Source: Turbatrix aceti (lineage: Eukaryota; Nematoda; Chromadorea; Rhabditida; Panagrolaimidae). Taken from it: a stretch of 64,000 nt of DNA. A program made the translations under genes and the position numbers. Position 1 is the first letter of the stretch; each line of letters begins with the position of its first letter. The stretch spans positions 7,629,725 to 7,693,724 of the forward strand of contig OZ017769.1 in the NCBI GenBank assembly GCA_963969345.1, written 5' to 3'. Under the pieces are notes generated by a model. That model ran no database searches. It was not told where the DNA came from and saw only the letters and a list, made by a program, of their open reading frames with translations. Positions 60,521 to 64,000 of this stretch are shown here, in pieces.

Positions 60521-63500
60521 TCAGAAGCCGGCAACCGCGGCTGACTTTGGGTTGACGGCGGTCACGAACTCGCCGGGGCCGAGGCGGGGGCAGTGCGAGT
60601 TGTTATCGTACCAGCGCTGCCACTTGGACATGTTTGATTTGTACGCGTCGAGTTTTCGGCACCATTCGCGCTGGATTGACTGAAACTGCTCGATGGTCGA
60701 CGGCCGCGTGCACTCTTCTGTGTCGACGTGGACGACGTAGTCTACGACGGGGATGTCGTTGAGCAGGCATTGGTAGATCCCGGATTCGGATTCTGTTGCC
60801 TGAAAAAACAAGAAAAAATAAAACAAGGCCGTTTTTTTGTTCGCAAACAAGCACAAACAATATTTAATAAATTTTGTTCAAAGAATGAAACGAACGCGAA
60901 CGTTTTCGACCGTGTTCGCAAACGAATGTTTTTAAACCGTTTTTTAATCATTTGTGCCAAAATTTTGTTCATTAAGGTAGAAAAACGAAAAATTGCAATT
61001 AACATAAATTTTGACATTGCTAAAAAAAATTTTCGAACAGAATTTTCTTCATTTTATCTGTTCGAAAAAGTATAATTTGTTCGCGAACGAACGCGAACAA
61101 ATATAGTTCTTTTAAATCTGTTCGCGAACGAATACGAACAGGAAAAATCTAATTTGTCCGCAAACAAACGCAAACGTTCGCCCAACCCCGATGAAAACAA
61201 TTTAAAAAAATGCAAAACTGACATTGAGCACGACGAGTCCGCCAGATCGGGTAAGCTTGATGTGTTCGCTGTCTCCGTTGATGGCGGCCTTGTCCAGGGT
61301 CCACAAACCCTCAGGCACCGGGCACTCGAGCAGCGTCGAGTCGCCCGGATAAAGCGTCCTGGACACCGATTTGACGTAGGCTGCGCAGCGCTCCGCCGAT
61401 TTGGCATTCGTGATCCAGCCGACGGCGGTGGCGTGCGCGACCTGCTGCGCGAAGCACTCCGCGCGGGCCACGTGCCACGAGCAATGCGGATCGGTGGCAC
61501 ACGAGGTGCAATCCGCGTGGAGGCTGCACTGCGCGAGGCGGTACTGCGCGACGCGGTGGTCATCGGCGATGAAGAGGAATTCATTTGGCAGAATTGCGAG
61601 GGAATTCACCGCGTCGGAGTATGGCAGGGCGTAGTCGGCGAGAAGGCGCCCGTTCTGGGAGTTCTTGGAGTGGAGCACCTTGATCAGTCGCCTCTCAACC
61701 GGAAGCAGAACGTAGAGCACGACAGTGTCTTCGTCCCGGACGTCGGATACGATTTTGCCGAACTGTCTGCGACCGTCGACGATCAGTGGCTGACCGGCGG
61801 AGACCGCGTCTGCCATGAGGTTGTGGCTGCGGGCGAAGCTGAGGTCCGTGTCGGGGATCGTTTGTGAGTTTGGCACGCACTGAAATAGACAGGTAAAGTT
61901 CAAGTAAGCGAATTCGATGCCGGCAAAAATTGGGAAGGCCTTTCGGCCCAAGACCAGGGCTAGTGCAATCTTTTAAATTTGAAAAAAGAAAATTTTGTAA
62001 TTAAAAAAATAACAAAAAATGGAGAAAAAATTTTTTTCGTCACCTAACAATTTTTTTTTGCGCAAAAAGTACAGAAACTCTGTTCTGATGTTTGGTTTAC
62101 ACAGGAAAAAATTTTTTAACTTACAATGGTGTTTTTAAACTTAAAAGCAACACTAAAAATACAATAAATGCAAAAAAAACACTCAACTTTAGTATTTTTA
62201 GGCTTCATCGATACGAACATATCTGTCAGAGGATTTTTAAAAATTTGGTCTGCGAACTGAGAAATGATTGATAATTTTTTGCCTCTATAAATGCGCACGC
62301 GCTCGTTGTTATACCTGTTGCGTCTCGTTGTATTCACACCTTTTTGCTTCAACTAATACTCCTATGCAGATATATTTTAGCGCCAATTCCAAAACAGACA
62401 ACCCCCAATTTGACCCGAATATTTTATTTTACGAATAGCGGCACATCGAAAGACCGAGAGCATGCAGTCGAAGTGCGATTTTCCCGCAGGTATTTTGTGC
62501 GGCATTCCTGCTTTGATTGCCGCAGCGGCCGCCGAAGCACAGTGTCACAGCTGCTGCTCACTTCCCCGATTTTTTGGACAAAAACTGCTTTGGCATAGGA
62601 AGCAAAATGAAATAATCAGGTCAAATTGGGGGGTTGCATATGCACTGTTTTGGAATTGGCGCTAAAATCTATCTGCATAGGAGTATTAGTTGAAGCAAAA
62701 AGGTGTGTATTTTTTAGTTTTTAGGACTAAAATTTTTGGCTCGACCCTATCTCCTTTTTTGTCCCTATTTTAATGAACTTACCGTTCCCGGACGATAGCT
62801 GGGCACGGCATCGGGTATCGTAGGTGCCCAGGCGCCGTTAGAATGGCTTTCAAGGAAAACGCCGTTCTCAAAAAGGCGATCGATGGAGCTCAGCGAAAAT
62901 GCGCAGACGGCGGACGCGACAAATGGGGACTCGGCTGTCGAAAACGTAGCATAAATAAGTGTATCGGAGCCGATTGTGACAGGCTCGATGGCTTCTACAA
63001 AATTTTCAGTTGATCAAAATCTACGGCGCATGAGAAAAAAAATTACGGATGTGGTCAAAGTAGAAGGGAAATTGGCCGCTGGAAAGCGAACAATTGAGCC
63101 TGGCCTTGACAAAAGAGGTCCACTTCTGCGCGAGCACGATCTGCCCTCCGACATCCTTCTTGCAGACCCTCGCGACCCGCGAATACATCACCCGACCGCA
63201 GCTGGATGCCTCCATGGCGAGTTCCCGGAAGAAAAAGTATACATGCTGGTCGCTGGCGAAGCTCCCGACGAACTGGGGCTCGTTGAGCCACTTGGAATCC
63301 GTATAATCAGTCATGAGCGCCGAGTGAACCTTTCGGTTGTTGAATTCGAGTGGCGGACGGTAGACGAGGAAATTCTCGAGTGTGAGGCCCGTTCGGATGC
63401 CTGAATAGAGCGAGGCAATGCCATCCGGGTTTCCGTCGCGAACGAAGACTGCCGTCGTGTTGAGACCCGCCTGGGGCGAGCAGACGCCAATCACAGTGCG

Positions 63501-63987
63501 CGGATAACCGTCGTCGTCCAGTTTGTCGATGTTGACGCGACGCAGCTGCGGCTTCATGCCAGATGCCGTGCAGAGGAGGAGCTGGTCGTCGGAGGCGACG
63601 AACATGAGCCGAATCCACGTTTCGCAGTCTGCGGCTGAATTTTCTGCGAGGCATTCTTGCATTTCTTCCGCTGGGGTTTCCAGACGGCGTTCCAGGAACT
63701 AAAAAAAGCAAAAGTGAAAAAAAATGAAGGCACACCGATGCGAAAAAATTTTACGGTTTTGTGCGTTTTTTGCAAAAACATGAAAAAAATGTTTCTTGCA
63801 CCCAAAATTTTTCAAATTGTCAGTACAGGAGTAAAAAAGTTACTCACCATGTTTTCGTTACCTGTCTGGTTCACGTTGAAGAGCCAGAGCCTGTACAATC
63901 GGCCCCGGGCCCCGACAAACAAGCTCGTGGACTTGGAATCCACGAGCAGAGGCCCGTAGCCCAGAGACCCGCGCGAAAAGACGTTGT
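60521..63987 (-). CDS. Secreted class-2-like semaphorin, 3' part (5' end outside the window)
   Basis: Semaphorins are plexin ligands that steer axons and cells. Exons 63987-63848, 63698-63047, 62994-62783, 61879-61223 and 60799-60521 join in phase. The sema domain shows LFVGARGRLYRLWL at its first strand, WLNEPQFVGSF, HVYFFFRE, CGRVMYSRVARVCKKDVGGQ and SAVCAFSLSSID. A PSI module follows (CSLHADCTSCATDPHCSW), then an Ig-like domain with its second Cys in ESGIYQCLLND, then a short tail with no membrane segment or thrombospondin repeats. This order fits invertebrate Sema2 (C. elegans MAB-20). The first exons and signal peptide lie beyond 64000. Introns hold two different mobile-element remnants. 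Confidence 0.93.
60830..61190 (+). repeat. Dispersed GAACGAACACGAAC-rich element, copy 4
   Basis: It lies in the last semaphorin intron. It runs from TTCGCAAACAAGCACAAAC through ATGAAACGAACGCGAACG, TTTTATCTGTTCGAAAAAG and TTCGCGAACGAACGCGAAC to the right end CGTTCGCCCAACCCCGA. Order and orientation match the copies at 9270, 11440 and 52135. Confidence 0.75.
62335..62707. mobile_element. 373-bp inverted-repeat element (MITE-like) with TATT target duplication
   Basis: The left arm 62335-62397 and right arm 62645-62707 are 63 bases long and reverse complements with one visible mismatch. Both start CACACCTTTTTGCTTCAACT from the outside. The likeness extends inward after a short insertion (ACCCCCCAATTTGACC). 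Directly outside lie TATT at 62331-62334 and TATT at 62708-62711. The interior has no transposase frame. This is the structure of a non-autonomous DNA transposon or foldback element. It sits in the semaphorin intron between exons 62994-62783 and 61879-61223. Confidence 0.88.
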
Positions 63988-64000
63988 CTGAAATATTTGC

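Overview
The window is metazoan nuclear DNA, most likely from a nematode. All supported genes except the malate dehydrogenase gene are split by introns, many only 45-200 bp, with GT donors and T-rich acceptors of the form TTTTCAG, as is typical of nematodes. Exons are GC-rich; introns and spacers are AT-rich. Several genes have a splice acceptor within about a dozen bases of the ATG, which suggests spliced-leader trans-splicing or 5' UTR introns. A tardigrade or other small ecdysozoan cannot be excluded. No spliced-leader, rRNA or tRNA gene was recognised. Gene models were built by hand by joining exons whose reading phases agree.

Layout. 2-10 kb: a ten-exon minus-strand gene for a Ser/Thr/Pro-rich protein without a recognised domain. 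12-13 kb: intronless cytosolic malate dehydrogenase (-). 14.5-15.5 kb: small TAK1-like kinase (+). 15.7-16.1 kb: secreted Ala-rich protein with LEA-like 11-residue repeats (-). 17-18.6 kb: alanine aminotransferase with a probable mitochondrial leader (-). 21.8-22.6 kb: four-pass MARVEL-like membrane protein (-). 24-25.4 kb: G-protein beta-5 homologue (+). 26.5-27.5 kb: F-box gene with an apparent frameshift (+). 27.9-30 kb: V-ATPase subunit B (+). 30.7-31.8 kb: ribosomal protein L4 (+). 32.5-33.8 kb: A/B-type cyclin (-). 34.8-35.5 kb: ribosomal protein L17 (-). 36-37.7 kb: six-finger C2H2 gene (+). 37.7-39.9 kb: rearranged segment with gene fragments and a broken 7TM receptor. 39.9-40.8 kb: diphthamide synthetase DPH6 (-). 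44.4-51 kb: C2H2 protein with 18 fingers (+). 51.9-54.4 kb: SLC17-like transporter (+). 58.7-60.2 kb: small two-pass membrane protein (+). 60.5-64 kb: class-2-like semaphorin (-), cut by the window end.

The genes are mostly unrelated housekeeping, signalling and transcription genes, without operon-like clustering. V-ATPase B and RPL4 lie head-to-tail about 670 bp apart. The two most eventful places are the 37.5-40 kb segment, where the convergent 3' ends of the six-finger gene and DPH6 are present twice with a single mismatch across about 360 bp and flank an AT-rich GPCR pseudogene, and the introns and spacers carrying at least three dispersed repeat families. One of these is a 373-bp inverted-repeat element with a 4-bp target duplication. 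The most interesting candidate proteins are the LEA-like secreted protein, the 18-finger protein and the unrecognised multi-exon gene at 2-10 kb.
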